A stretch of DNA of 64,000 nt from Actinomadura spongiicola. GTDB lineage: Bacteria > Actinomycetota > Actinomycetes > Streptosporangiales > Streptosporangiaceae. Under the pieces are notes generated by a model. The model searched no databases and was not told where the DNA came from. It saw only the letters and a program-made list of their open reading frames with translations. This document shows, one piece after another, positions 24,117 to 33,138 of this stretch (positions are counted from its first letter, which is position 1; each line of letters starts with the position of its first letter). The stretch covers positions 62,001 to 126,000 of the forward strand of contig NZ_QVNQ01000013.1 in assembly GCF_003432485.1 (NCBI RefSeq). The letters are read 5' to 3'. The position numbers and the translations under genes were made by a program.

Positions 24117-25006
24117 TTCGGGATCTCCAGCCCATCAACGGCTATCGGCCCATCGACCCGGTTGATCGCCTCGGCTTCGGCGAGAATCTGTGCCATAGAC
24201 ACATCGGGCCTGAACTGGTGTTCCATCGCTGCTTCCAGTTCCGCACGGCGGCGGGCGCCAGCTGGGTCGAGCCGGGCTGCGGTCACCAGATGCCGACGAC
24301 CCGCCAGAACACAGAACCGGCAGGAGAGCCGGGGCAGCACGGCATAGATTGGATGAATGCGGGTACGTGCCTTGGCGAGTCGTGCCCAGACCTGCTGCAC
24401 TTTCCAGTCAAGCAACGGCAGCCATTCATCGACCTCGCGCTTGGTTTTGTTGGAAGCGCGGGCATCGTTTCTATAGGGGACCATGGCTGCCCGATCGATA
24501 CTCTCCTCAGCCCGCATCCCCATGATATTTAGAATCCGCACCCTGCGCCCGATGACGCCCAGGGCTCGCTTTTCAGCCACGAGCCGGGTCATGAGTTTGT
24601 GTACAGGGGCCCGCTTCATGTCACTTGTGCAAAATCTACGAGCCTTGTCCGGCCACTTTTGCTGTCGTCGAGACTCGATGTGCTCAGTCAACCCTTGCTG
24701 GCGCATCGCTCCTGCACCGTCTGGCACTTGACGGAATACGACCTCATGGCGTACGCAGTAGTGTGCTGCGTGTTCGGCCGCTAGTTGTTTAGTTCCCGGC
24801 CATTCGTCCTCATCGCCGAGGTCGCAAAATACGGTGACGAGACGATCGCCGACGTCAGCCTTTTTTGTGGCTTCTACGACAACATCGAGCATTGCTTGAG
24901 AGTCTTTTCCGCCAGATATGTTACAAAGAAGTATGTCGTAGGTTTTCAGGTCCGGTGGTGCGCTGTAATCGGCAGATAGGTGTACTGCGTTGTTTGGCTC
25001 GGTCAT
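24113..25006 (-). CDS. PAPS-reductase-family (PP-loop) enzyme, phage/DndC-like
   Basis: 297 residues from ATG 25006. The ATP-pyrophosphatase loop SGGKDSQAML is at 31-40. Further family motifs are FCTSDMKRAPVHKLM, MGMRAEES and a Cys pair LSCRFCVLAGRR that could hold an iron-sulfur cluster. This is the phosphoadenosine phosphosulfate reductase superfamily, the branch found on phages and mobile elements and related to DNA phosphorothioation protein DndC, rather than assimilatory CysH, because no sulfate-assimilation genes are near. No DndA, B, D or E is present, so its reaction is open. Confidence 0.8.
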   Translation of the reverse strand: MTEPNNAVHLSADYSAPPDLKTYDILLCNISGGKDSQAMLDVVVEATKKADVGDRLVTVFCDLGDEDEWPGTKQLAAEHAAHYCVRHEVVFRQVPDGAGAMRQQGLTEHIESRRQQKWPDKARRFCTSDMKRAPVHKLMTRLVAEKRALGVIGRRVRILNIMGMRAEESIDRAAMVPYRNDARASNKTKREVDEWLPLLDWKVQQVWARLAKARTRIHPIYAVLPRLSCRFCVLAGRRHLVTAARLDPAGARRRAELEAAMEHQFRPDVSMAQILAEAEAINRVDGPIAVDGLEIPK

Positions 25007-25390
25007 GTCCGCACCTGGTCTTGCGAGAAAGATTCGCACGCCCGTAATCCGAGGGAGGGGCGACGCTGGTTCATGGGGCACTGATAGTCGTGAGAAGTGC
25101 CGCTCGACTCAGCCTGCGGCGGTGTGGGCCGGTCATTGCGCAGAGCAGCGCCCCTGCCCTGTCACAGGCGAAATCATCCTGGCTGGTAGAGGCCAGCAGC
25201 CGTTTCTGGCGTGGAGCAGAGGCGGGGAGCCTCAAGCCGTGGCCCCCAGTTGCTGCTGTGTATGGGGCTGCTCGGAGAGAGGGATTGAAGTTATTGGCAT
25301 GGTGCCGACCGTTGACGGCGTCGGTCTCAGATGACCCGTACGACGCGGGCCAAGCGACGAAGAGGTCGTAGGAGCGTTGGCCTTGGAGGT
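25007..25390. other. Intergenic stretch without a supported gene
   Basis: Six frames of this 384-bp gap give only short, biased reading frames. It separates the PP-loop operon from the broken gene at 25391-25833 and should contain the leftward promoter of the PP-loop operon close to 25006. No strong dyad was seen. Confidence 0.4.
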
Positions 25391-25833
25391 TTAGACCGTG
25401 GTCAAGTGGGTGAATACCTCTTGCGCGATCTGCTGGTTTGGAAAAAACTTCGTGCGAAGTCTTGGGGTGTTTGGCTTGGGTTCCAAGAGATCGCGGACGA
25501 TGAACCACCGACCGGCGCTGCCCTGAAGCTGGTAGCGATATCCGTTTGCCTCGGCCACATCGATGACGCGGATACGCCTGTAGGGCGTGCTCTCGGGAAT
25601 ACCGGGCCACCAGGACAGAGCATCAGGGATCCAGCGATCTGCTCGTTCCCAGAGCCGAAGCAGTTCATCGGGCGAGTGGGGGACTTCCACGCCGTCGTCG
25701 GTGCGGATCGTGGTCCACCTGGAGTTGAGACCGGACAGGGTGCGCTGTTCGATTCTGACGACCTCGCCGTGGTTGCGTGCCCGCTCGGCTACTCGGTGTC
25801 CAGGTTTCGCGTGACTCGGTCGCCAACTTGCAC
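25391..25833 (-). pseudogene. Small gene interrupted by a frameshift
   Basis: A GTG at 25833 stands six bases behind a near-perfect GGGAGG site and begins VQVGDRVTRNLDTE, then hits TAG at 25789-25791. The next frame continues at once with VAERARNHGEVVRIEQRTLSGLNSRWTTIRTDDGVEVPHS and on to the stop at 25391, with no start codon of its own nearby. One inserted base, or a two-base deletion, near 25789-25800 would restore about 146 residues. The product looks like a small beta-barrel protein of unknown function. Sequencing error or programmed shift are alternatives. Confidence 0.55.
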
Positions 25834-26083
25834 GCCTTTCCTCCCTTCTTCTGCTTGGGGTTGCCCACGAAGGGGGCGTCCTTCTCGGTTGCCGCTTTTG
25901 ATCGTGGTCAGCCACTGCGGACTGCGGTGCGTGGGGACGGGAGTGCGAGGCCCGGTGGGTGAACTGCGACCCGAGTGACCCCATCGAGAGACAGAGGCCC
26001 TCCCACGGGGACGTGGCCACCAGGCGCCCATCGATGCGAATATATGTTCGGCCTTGTGTGGTCGATCGGGTAGAACAGGGGCT

Positions 26084-26314
26084 ATGCCCGTGATCGCACC
26101 CGTTGTCTTCTCGGCCACCGCAGGGGGAGCCGTCTTCCTTCTGCAATGGCAGCAGGCACCAGACGGGGCATGGGGCGCCGAGGTCGCGTGGCTGGAATGG
26201 AGCGGACTTCAATGGCAGGGGCGACGGCGACAGGTGATGGCCGACGACCTCACCCGCATCGAAGGTCAGGCCTACAGCCGAGTGCCTCGCCGACGGGCCA
26301 GATGGCCGCGCTGA
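26084..26314 (+). CDS. Small basic Trp-rich protein
   Basis: 76 residues from ATG 26084 behind AGGGG. VFSATAGGAVFLLQWQQAPDGAWGAEVAWLEWSGLQWQGRRRQVMADDLTRIEGQAYSRVPRR is rich in Trp and Arg and resembles small orphan proteins of actinobacterial mobile elements. It is the only rightward gene between 22.5 and 63 kb. Function unknown. Confidence 0.55.
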   Translation: MPVIAPVVFSATAGGAVFLLQWQQAPDGAWGAEVAWLEWSGLQWQGRRRQVMADDLTRIEGQAYSRVPRRRARWPR

Positions 26315-26329
26315 GCATTGTGGTAACGA

Positions 26330-26731
26330 TCACTGCGAACCGCGCGTGTCCCGAGCGTCGGCCGACCGGAAGGCGGCAGACTCGGCTGCTTCGATCGTGG
26401 AGACTGGGATAGGACCCGCGGTCAGGTCGGGAATCTGGTCAAGGCCGAGCGGCCGCCCCCGAGCGTCCAGCTCGACCACGCGGAACGTCATAACGATCTT
26501 GTTGTCGAGGCATACGTCGAACCGTCCGCTCTTGACGGCCTCGGCGGCCTCGCGCAGCGCTAGAACCCGGCCGAAGCTGGACAGGCCGGGCAGGAACAAC
26601 GCCAGGGATTCCAGCGTAAGCGCCAGGTCAGCGCAGGCATCCCCGTGGTTGGTGTAGCTCAGCTTGCTGAGGCGCGCTGGTTGGTAGGCGTGCTGAGAAC
26701 GGATAACCCAGCGAGGGAGCTGGTGAGACAC
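26330..26731 (-). CDS. Unknown 133-residue protein
   Basis: The GTG at 26731 is five bases after GGGAGGGG, so it is preferred over the in-frame ATG 26749 that lies within that site. The protein has YTNHGDACADLALTLESLALFLPGLSSFGRVLALREAAEAVKSGRFDVCLDNKIVMTFRVVELDARG, a helix pair then a beta hairpin. No family recognised. Convergent with the 76-residue gene, 15 bases between stops. Confidence 0.6.
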   Translation of the reverse strand: MSHQLPRWVIRSQHAYQPARLSKLSYTNHGDACADLALTLESLALFLPGLSSFGRVLALREAAEAVKSGRFDVCLDNKIVMTFRVVELDARGRPLGLDQIPDLTAGPIPVSTIEAAESAAFRSADARDTRGSQ

Positions 26732-26890
26732 GGCGACCCCTCCCTTCATCTGTGATGGCTGACGGAATACATCCAGAAGTGCGGTTCTCGAAATACAGAA
26801 CTTGAGGTCGGCTGTCTAGTGCGAATTGATCTAGTGCCTTTGAAGGGACGCTCAATGATATGGTTTCTCACGACCCAGATATCGTACGGC

Positions 26891-26913
26891 AGCTAACGGT
26901 AGCTAGCGGAGCT
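26891..26913. repeat. Tandem 10-bp repeat AGCTAACGGT / AGCTAGCGGA
   Basis: Two adjacent decamers, AGCTAACGGT (26891-26900) and AGCTAGCGGA (26901-26910), followed by a third partial GCT, lie in the 304-bp gap 26732-27035 between the 133-residue gene and the DUF4192 gene. One-turn tandem spacing suggests a protein-binding site for the leftward promoter of the 133-residue gene. The rest of the gap holds no gene. Confidence 0.3.
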
Positions 26914-27035
26914 GTGCTCGGACCGGCCCTGCCCCAAGTTTGGCCAGGGCCAGCAGTTGTTGCTTACGCGCGTTTCAGGACGGATCGGCGCGCAGGTGAA
27001 GGTATGCACGATGACGAATGAATGGTGGTCCGGAA

Positions 27036-28208
27036 CTAGGATGGACTGTTGGAACCATCGTGGCCTTGAGTGGGCTTCTGCTCGGCGTAGCCAGTGGCCA
27101 GTTCCTCGGGTGTGATGTTCAATCGCACATGTTTTGGTGGAATGCCCGCCACGATGACGTCACGGAGCAGGTGCGCCATCGTGTAGGACGGGTCGGCTGC
27201 CTCGGCGCGGTCGAGAGCGACATTGGCCAGTCCGCCGTCGCCACTGGCGAAAGCGGCGTAGGCCAGCAGGCTTGCCGGGGCCGCGGCGTAAGGCTCTTGA
27301 ACCCGGCGGGTCATCTCCCGCCAGAACGCGATGTGCTGGTGCAGGTGATCGACGTCGATGCGCACCCACGCCTCGTCGCGGAGCCGAAGGCTGAGCAGTA
27401 GCAGCCCGAGCCAGGCGGCTTCATCGTCGGTGAGCCGCGCCAGGCCGTCGCGGACCCGGTCGGCGAGTTCCGCGATGAACCTCCGCCCTTCGTCCACCAC
27501 CTGGGCGGCGTTGTCGGTAGCCGAACCGCTGGCGGTCATCCGTTCACACATCCGTTGTTCAGCGCGTTGGGTGGCCTGTTGCATCGCCGTGCGCGCAGGC
27601 CCCTGGAGAGGCGCGACTGAGTCGATGAGCTCGTCGCGGTTGTGCAGGACGACCTGTCCGGCCAACGTCGCCTGTGCGGCGATCACGCTAGTGCTGATGT
27701 CGTAGGGGGTGCCCTCCGGCGGGCAGCAGCCGGGGTCCTGGCAGGTGTAGGACCACCAACGCCCTTGGTCGACGCGCAACGCCACCCACACCGGCAGTTC
27801 GGCCTGCTCTGCGGCTTGCGAAACGCTGTTCATCGCGGGAGTGACCAGTTCCTCGGGTCCGTAGCCGAGCAGCAGCACCGCGGACATCTCGTTGCGTTTC
27901 AGCATGGACATCAAGCATTCGTCGACCGATTCGGATCCCTCAACACTGCTGAGATCGCTGGCATCGACGTCGGCGACCTGATGTGCCGGCGTAAGATCGC
28001 GCCGCATTACCATTACCCCTTCCTGGTCGGAGATACCGACGACCACCAAGCTCAGCGAAGGGTGGAAGCCCACCAGGTGGGCCGCCACAGCGATCGCGTC
28101 CACAGGGGAGCTGACAACCAGGCGTGAAAGCTTGATCCCGTCACCCACCTTCCCTGCTGTGTCGTCCGGTACTGGGGTATCCGGCCTCGGCTCACGCTCG
28201 CTCGGCAT
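27036..28208 (-). CDS. DUF4192 domain protein
   Basis: 390 residues. IKLSRLVVSSPVDAIAVAAHLVGFHPSLSLVVVGI near the N terminus and the helical C-terminal third (EAWVRIDVDHLHQHIAFWREMTRRVQEPYAAAPASLLAYAAFASGDGGLANVALDRAEAADPSYTMAHLLRDVI) are the hallmarks of DUF4192, an actinobacterial family of unknown biochemical role. A Cys-rich insert (CQDPGCCPPEG) lies near residue 157. It is the last gene of a leftward run starting at about 30007. Confidence 0.85.
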   Translation of the reverse strand: MPSEREPRPDTPVPDDTAGKVGDGIKLSRLVVSSPVDAIAVAAHLVGFHPSLSLVVVGISDQEGVMVMRRDLTPAHQVADVDASDLSSVEGSESVDECLMSMLKRNEMSAVLLLGYGPEELVTPAMNSVSQAAEQAELPVWVALRVDQGRWWSYTCQDPGCCPPEGTPYDISTSVIAAQATLAGQVVLHNRDELIDSVAPLQGPARTAMQQATQRAEQRMCERMTASGSATDNAAQVVDEGRRFIAELADRVRDGLARLTDDEAAWLGLLLLSLRLRDEAWVRIDVDHLHQHIAFWREMTRRVQEPYAAAPASLLAYAAFASGDGGLANVALDRAEAADPSYTMAHLLRDVIVAGIPPKHVRLNITPEELATGYAEQKPTQGHDGSNSPS

Positions 28209-28280
28209 TAGAAATCACATCCCTGTGTCAATCGGAAAAGGTGTCGGACCAATGGGGAGAGGAGAGCGCGCGGGTCCGTG

Positions 28281-28934
28281 TTAACCGGAACCCGGCACCT
28301 GCGCCGTGGTGCGGTCTCCCGCGGCCCGGATGTCGCGGAGTTCCACGATCAGTTGCTTGGCCAGCATCCGACGCAAGGCACTGTGAGAGGTCAGCGGCAC
28401 CATGACATTGCGGGCGCAAGGTGCCGCCTGTTCAAGTCGGTACAGGTCGCCATGAGCGGCGGCAGGTACTGCGGCTGCCGCCGTGACGGGGACGGAGCCG
28501 ACTGTCCGCAGATGCGGGCAAGAACTCGCTGCCAGGGACCAGCAGGCACGACATGTGGGCGGCGTCGGCACCAGGTTGGGTTCGGTCGGATCGGTCAGCA
28601 ACGGCCATTCATCTCCCGGCAGCAGCCAGGCGATTCGACCATCAGTCTCGGCTGCATTGCCACCACAGACCTGGCAAATGCCGCTGGTCATGCAGGCCAA
28701 CTGCCGCCCTGTATGGATTTCGGCGAATTCCGGTTCGCCTGACCTGCCGGTTCGGTTGCGGTACCACACCGCTCCGAAACGTCGGTCGGTGGGCAGTTCG
28801 CGGCGGTAGGCCAGCCGCCCCTCCTGCCAGCCGAGCCGCAGCGAAGGGTCGACCTTTTCTCCGGTCCAGCGGACCACCCAGGGAACGGGCAAGCCTCGCC
28901 AGAGCGCAGGAGTTGGCAGGTGCGTATCAGGCAT
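28281..28934 (-). CDS. Zinc-binding protein of unknown function
   Basis: 217 residues from ATG 28934, six bases after AGGAG. Two Cys clusters, ICQVCGG and PTCRACWSLAASSCPH, probably bind zinc. The N-terminal part (ALWRGLPVPWVVRWTGEKVDPSLRLGW...GAVWYRNRTGRSGEPEFAEIHTGRQLACM) resembles orphan proteins of actinobacterial plasmids and phages. Its start overlaps the preceding gene's end by eight bases. Confidence 0.7.
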   Translation of the reverse strand: MPDTHLPTPALWRGLPVPWVVRWTGEKVDPSLRLGWQEGRLAYRRELPTDRRFGAVWYRNRTGRSGEPEFAEIHTGRQLACMTSGICQVCGGNAAETDGRIAWLLPGDEWPLLTDPTEPNLVPTPPTCRACWSLAASSCPHLRTVGSVPVTAAAAVPAAAHGDLYRLEQAAPCARNVMVPLTSHSALRRMLAKQLIVELRDIRAAGDRTTAQVPGSG

Positions 28935-29274
28935 GTTGCACTCCTATGTTGCTTTCAGTGGAAAGGGGCGGTGACGACAGAATTGGCAATCGAGTGCGCT
29001 GCGTGTAAGTCCCTCGTCCCGACGGGTGAAGGCGAGCGTGAACAGCTAGTCGGACTCGTCCTGGCTGATTCTTTCGGCCGAGTTCCTCAAGGTCGCACAC
29101 CAGGCCCACAGCATGGCTGCTGGCAGTTTTGGGGTTCAGCTTGATAAAGCGGGGGCCGTCGGGGTAGCAGGTCGCGGCGCACCGCGCTCTACGGGGCTCC
29201 TTGAGCGATTGCGTCAGCTGCGCTGCGCCTGAGTACCGCCAGGGCAGGTCGGCGTGGTCAGGCCGCTGTGTCAT
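28927..29274 (-). CDS. Unknown 115-residue protein
   Basis: Starts at ATG 29274, 17 bases inside the preceding gene, and ends eight bases inside the next, so it fits an operon of overlapping genes. The first half (DLPWRYSGAAQLTQSLKEPRRARCAATCYPDGPRFIKLNP) has good codon bias; the second half is Arg-rich and less convincing. No motif recognised. Confidence 0.5.
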   Translation of the reverse strand: MTQRPDHADLPWRYSGAAQLTQSLKEPRRARCAATCYPDGPRFIKLNPKTASSHAVGLVCDLEELGRKNQPGRVRLAVHARLHPSGRGTYTQRTRLPILSSPPLSTESNIGVQHA

Positions 29275-30007
29275 TGGTGTCGTCGAGCCAAAAACAGCGG
29301 CGGCAAAAGCGCGAGGTCGAAGCGTTGATCCGGCCGCTGATCAACTCCAGAACGACCTGAGTGATGTTGAAGGGCTGGAATTGTTTAGAGGGCGCCGCTC
29401 TCCCGACTGCGTCCGGGCACATCGGGTCGACGTGCCAGCACCACGACTCGACCAGCGTCTTACCGGTCAACCACAGGTACTCCCAGTGCTTGCTGACCAC
29501 GACGGGGAAGAGCCGGCCGAATCGGCGCAGGTTCTCGGCCCGCCGCAGGTTCTGCCGGTGCATGTTGTGCCCGGGGACGACGTCCAGCAAGGTTTGGCTG
29601 GTGAGGACCGGACGTTGGTTGATCCTCACCACGACCGCATCGCCGTCGTCGTCGGGTACCACCCACCGGCTGTTGCCGATGCGGGGAGGGCCCAGGGACC
29701 ATATCTGTCCACGCCGTAGGACGATCTTGTCGTCACGGCTTTCGGTGAACGTGACCCAGGCGCCGACTCCGTATTCTTTGGGTTCATACAGCTTTCGAGT
29801 CCGTTGAGGGCGCCGCCAGGTGCGTGCTTTCGGGGTCTGGCCCGGGGTCCGGGGTTGGGTGCGCCCGTGCACGTCCGCCATGTGCTCAACGAACTCGGCC
29901 CGGAGGTCGAACTTCGTGTCGCAGAGCCGCATCTGGCTGGTGTCGTCCCGGTAGGCGAGTCGACACCGCGCGAAGAATTTTCCGACGGTCACACCACTTT
30001 CACCCAT
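29258..30007 (-). CDS. Unknown 249-residue protein
   Basis: A basic N-terminal ~80 residues (PRTPGQTPKARTWRRPQRTRKLYEPKEYG) precedes a beta-rich part (GAWVTFTESRDDKIVLRRGQIWSLGPPRIGNSRWVVPDDDGDAVVVRINQ) and a C-terminal FCRRCFWLDD Cys pair. I do not recognise the family; similar proteins accompany DUF4192 genes in mobile elements. Probably the first gene of the operon that runs to the DUF4192 gene. Confidence 0.6.
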   Translation of the reverse strand: MGESGVTVGKFFARCRLAYRDDTSQMRLCDTKFDLRAEFVEHMADVHGRTQPRTPGQTPKARTWRRPQRTRKLYEPKEYGVGAWVTFTESRDDKIVLRRGQIWSLGPPRIGNSRWVVPDDDGDAVVVRINQRPVLTSQTLLDVVPGHNMHRQNLRRAENLRRFGRLFPVVVSKHWEYLWLTGKTLVESWCWHVDPMCPDAVGRAAPSKQFQPFNITQVVLELISGRINASTSRFCRRCFWLDDTNDTAA

Positions 30008-30058
30008 GCGTGAACACCCCCTTTCGAGGCGATGGAGAAACGGAACGGCCTGCTTGAG

Positions 30059-31618
30059 TCAGCTGCTGGGTGGTTCGCTGAAGCCGTCCCACAAACGCGC
30101 GGCGATGGTGATGTCCTCGGAGCTCGGCGCGGTTCTGCCCGCGAGGTCAGCGAGGGTCCAGGCCAGGCGAAGCACCTGGTCGAGGCCGCGCGGAGTCAGT
30201 TGGCCGCCGGTCAGTGCGGCGTCGAGTATCGCGGTCGCCTGCGCTGGTGGGGTGAAACGGCGCCGCAGTTCCGGGCCTGGGATCTCGGCGTTGGTGCGCC
30301 ACGGCGTGTCCGCCAGCCGACGCGCGGCGCGGTCACGGGCGGCCTGGACCCGGTCGGCGACGCGTCCGCTGGACTCGGCCGCGGCCAGATCACGGCGAAG
30401 CTCGGTCGGCGATGCCGGGGTGAGCCGGACCTTGATGCCGACGCGGTCCAGCAGTGATCGTGGCAGCCGGGCCAGGTAGCGCTGGCGGATGCCGGGCGGG
30501 CACGTGCACGCCTGCGAGTCTGGTGCGCCGCACGGGCACGGATGGGCGGCCAGCACCGCGATCGGACGCGCGGGAAAGGTCACGATCCCTTCGGCTCCGC
30601 TGACGGTGACCGTCCCGTCCTCCAGCGGCCGGGCCAGCGACTTCAGCGTCTGGACGGAGAATTCGGGCGCGGCGTCCAGGAAGAGCACTCCTCGGTGGGC
30701 GAGGGCGACCGCCCCGGGTTGAACGGTGCGGCTGGTCCTGGCGCCGAGGACGGCGCCGCGCGGATCGGTGTGGTGCGGCGCGCGGAATGGAGGCCGGACG
30801 ATCAGAGGCTTGTCGGGTGGGAGGAGGCCCGCGAGGGAGTGGAGGGCGGTCACCTCCAGTGCGGTGTCGTGATCGAGGTCGGGCAATAGGCCCGGTAGCC
30901 GCTCGGCGAGCATGACCGCACCCGTGCCGACGGGGCCGACCAGAGCGAGGTGGTGACCGCCCGCGGCGGCCACTTCGATCGCTTCGCGCCCACCGGCTTG
31001 CCCTCGCACCTGTGTTAGATCCAGATCGCCGGGCAGCCCGATCGCGGGGTGGGCGGTGGGGTGGTAGCTGTCGTGCGGATCGTCGCCGCCTTTGTCGGGC
31101 GGTGGCATGCCGCGCAGCTGCGCGATCAGCAGGCCCAGCGAGGTGATGCCGATCACGTCGATGCCGGGCACCAGCGATGCTTCAGCGGCATTGGCCTGAG
31201 GGACGACCACCACGCTGACTCCGGCGTCGACGGCTGCCAGGACCGCGGGTAGCACGCCGTGAACAGGCCGCACCTGCCCATCCAGTCCCAGCTCCCCGAT
31301 CAGCGCCATGCTCGCGCACGCTTGGGCCGGGATGGTGCCGCTGGCAGCCAGGACGGCCACGGCGATGGCCAGGTCGAAGACGCTTCCGTGTTTGGGCAAG
31401 CTGACGGGGAACAGGCTGACCGCGATATGGCGGTGAGGGAACTGCTGGTCGGAGTTGATGATGGCGGCTCGAACACGATCGCGGATCTCGTTACGGTCTG
31501 TGTCCGGGAGCCCGATCAGGTGCAAGCCGGGCGTCCCATCGGTGATCGACCCTTCGACGTCGACCACGACGGCGTCGATGCCCACCAGCGCGATCGCGCG
31601 AGTACGGGCTATACCCAT
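30059..31618 (-). CDS. ComM/YifB-family Mg-chelatase-like protein with inactivated ATPase site
   Basis: 519 residues with the full ComM plan: ChlI N-terminal domain (GLPDTDRNEIRDRVRAAIINS, LFPVSLPKHGSVFDLAIAVAVL), AAA+ domain with FRAPHHT, and the C-terminal Mg-chelatase domain. ComM is the hexameric branch-migration helicase used in natural transformation. Here the Walker A motif is GPVGTGAVM (228-236): Ala234 and Val235 replace the conserved Lys-Thr. Walker B is LFLDAAPEF: Ala316 replaces the catalytic Glu. Both changes should abolish ATP hydrolysis. Probably an accessory paralogue of a chromosomal ComM. Confidence 0.88.
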   Translation of the reverse strand: MGIARTRAIALVGIDAVVVDVEGSITDGTPGLHLIGLPDTDRNEIRDRVRAAIINSDQQFPHRHIAVSLFPVSLPKHGSVFDLAIAVAVLAASGTIPAQACASMALIGELGLDGQVRPVHGVLPAVLAAVDAGVSVVVVPQANAAEASLVPGIDVIGITSLGLLIAQLRGMPPPDKGGDDPHDSYHPTAHPAIGLPGDLDLTQVRGQAGGREAIEVAAAGGHHLALVGPVGTGAVMLAERLPGLLPDLDHDTALEVTALHSLAGLLPPDKPLIVRPPFRAPHHTDPRGAVLGARTSRTVQPGAVALAHRGVLFLDAAPEFSVQTLKSLARPLEDGTVTVSGAEGIVTFPARPIAVLAAHPCPCGAPDSQACTCPPGIRQRYLARLPRSLLDRVGIKVRLTPASPTELRRDLAAAESSGRVADRVQAARDRAARRLADTPWRTNAEIPGPELRRRFTPPAQATAILDAALTGGQLTPRGLDQVLRLAWTLADLAGRTAPSSEDITIAARLWDGFSEPPSS

Positions 31619-31694
31619 GGCACGTCAAACCTTTCGTCGGGGGTTGAGGCGAGCAACGACAGCTAGACGGGATCAAGCCCCGTCCAAATAAGTG

Positions 31695-31713
31695 GTTCTC
31701 CGCTCGGGAGAAC
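31695..31713 (-). terminator. Hairpin downstream of the DUF3560 gene
   Basis: GTTCTCC (31695-31701) and GGAGAAC (31707-31713) form a 7-bp stem with a five-base loop, about 100 bases after the DUF3560 stop and before the ComM-like start. No long T-run, so it may only partly separate the two transcription units. Confidence 0.4.
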
Positions 31714-31816
31714 GCACGTGCGGATTTGCGAGATATCCGGAGCTTCGCGGGAACCCACGGGCATAAGCACAAAAGAGCGCGGGCAGTAGCGATCCTGATC
31801 CCCGGCCCTTTGTGAG

Positions 31817-32902
31817 CTAATTTCCGCTATCGAAATGACGTTTCTCGCTATTGGCGCGCGTCATTGCATCGCGGACCTCCTGGGCCGAAGCGCGACCCTC
31901 GACCTTGTTATAGGGGATCGTGTCTGTGCTGACCTTCTTGTCCTGCGGGAACTGCCGACGGGCATCGGCTACGGTGTAGATCCCGCGAGTGACTCCGCCG
32001 ATCATCCACGGCACCGTGACCGACTTGCTGTTGACCCGCATGACCTCGAACCAAGTCCCATGCCGTTTCACGAAATCACCCACGCTAAAATCGTCCTTGC
32101 TCCAGACCTTCTGCCCCGCCTTCTGCCTGTCGGTGACCACGTCGCGCCAGTAGCCCAGCTCCCCGTCGAGCTGGATGAGGTCGGCGGTCCACCGGCCCGC
32201 ATCGGCCGGGGTGACCTTGCGGTAGATGTCGCCGTCGCGGCGCATGGGCGCGGGCCCGCCGTTGTCGTCGTGGACCCACCGGTACTCGCCCTCCAGCAGC
32301 CGCACCAGTCGCCGGCGCTGCTGCTCCAGCCGCTCGATCCGGCGCAGCACGGTCGGCAAAGCCTCCCGGTGGCGCTGGTGGGCTTGGGCGGCCCGGCGTC
32401 GGCCCGCCCAATACCGGACCTTGTCCTGTTCAGCCATGGAGGCGTCGTGGGCGGCCATCATCCGGCGGTGCGCGGCGCGCGCCGAGTCTGAGATGAGTGG
32501 TTGCCCCAAGGGCCAACTGTCGGCGGACTGGCGGTAGCGCTCGTACGCCGCCTCGCTGCGCGCCGCCGCCTTACCCGCATAGTCGCCGTAGCGGTCTGCA
32601 CGCTGGTCGGCGCGTTGGACGCGCTCGGCTTCCTGCTCGGCGAAGCCAGTCGCGGGAAGCGTCGTGTCATCGATGTCGACCTGGACGTCATGCCCCGCCG
32701 CCCGCAATGCCCGCGCGGCTTGCTCGATCTCATACCGCTTGGCCGCCTTGAACCGGCTACGCTGCAACCCGATCCTGCCGATCGAGCGCATCCACCGCCA
32801 TCCACACCGCAAGTCGCGCAGTACCTCATAAACACCATCGCCCTTTTCGGATCCCTCGATCAAAGTGCCGTCGTCACGGGTATGCTTGATGACAATTGGC
32901 AT
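31817..32902 (-). CDS. DUF3560 domain protein
   Basis: 361 residues from ATG 32902. The helical centre AERVQRADQRADRYGDYAGKAAARSEAAYERYRQSADSWPLGQPLISDSARAAHRRMMAAHDAS is the DUF3560 signature (repeated AxRxxR helices followed by a GQP-loop). A C-terminal beta region (SVGDFVKRHGTWFEVMRVNSKSVTVPWMIGGVTRGIYTVADARR) resembles a small barrel. DUF3560 proteins are typical cargo of actinobacterial plasmids and phages; function unknown. The N terminus is very basic and may bind nucleic acid. Confidence 0.85.
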   Translation of the reverse strand: MPIVIKHTRDDGTLIEGSEKGDGVYEVLRDLRCGWRWMRSIGRIGLQRSRFKAAKRYEIEQAARALRAAGHDVQVDIDDTTLPATGFAEQEAERVQRADQRADRYGDYAGKAAARSEAAYERYRQSADSWPLGQPLISDSARAAHRRMMAAHDASMAEQDKVRYWAGRRRAAQAHQRHREALPTVLRRIERLEQQRRRLVRLLEGEYRWVHDDNGGPAPMRRDGDIYRKVTPADAGRWTADLIQLDGELGYWRDVVTDRQKAGQKVWSKDDFSVGDFVKRHGTWFEVMRVNSKSVTVPWMIGGVTRGIYTVADARRQFPQDKKVSTDTIPYNKVEGRASAQEVRDAMTRANSEKRHFDSGN

Positions 32903-33138
32903 ACCAATCCCCCTAAAAGTCCAAAGAGTCGAAGCCGGGCATTTCCTGGGCCGGTGAAAAAGATTATTCAATCTCCGTATATCTGGCGCCAGCGTATAGA
33001 TGCGGAGACTTTTCCAGGCCCGCTAGCCCCTGGAGTGGAAGTGGACCTTCTTAGCTGATTCTGGAGCCGGACTGGTTTGCGGAGAATGTTAGAAGTCCAA
33101 CAGGGTCTCTCCCGTGCCTCATTTGGTATTTCGATTCA

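Noticed and set aside
24113..25006. Complete DNA phosphorothioation (Dnd) system
   Set aside because: Only the DndC-like PP-loop protein is present; DndA, DndB, DndD and DndE homologues are missing nearby.
31491..31772. Upstream extension or extra gene before the ComM homologue
   Set aside because: The frame is a shadow of the ComM 5' end and is low-complexity.
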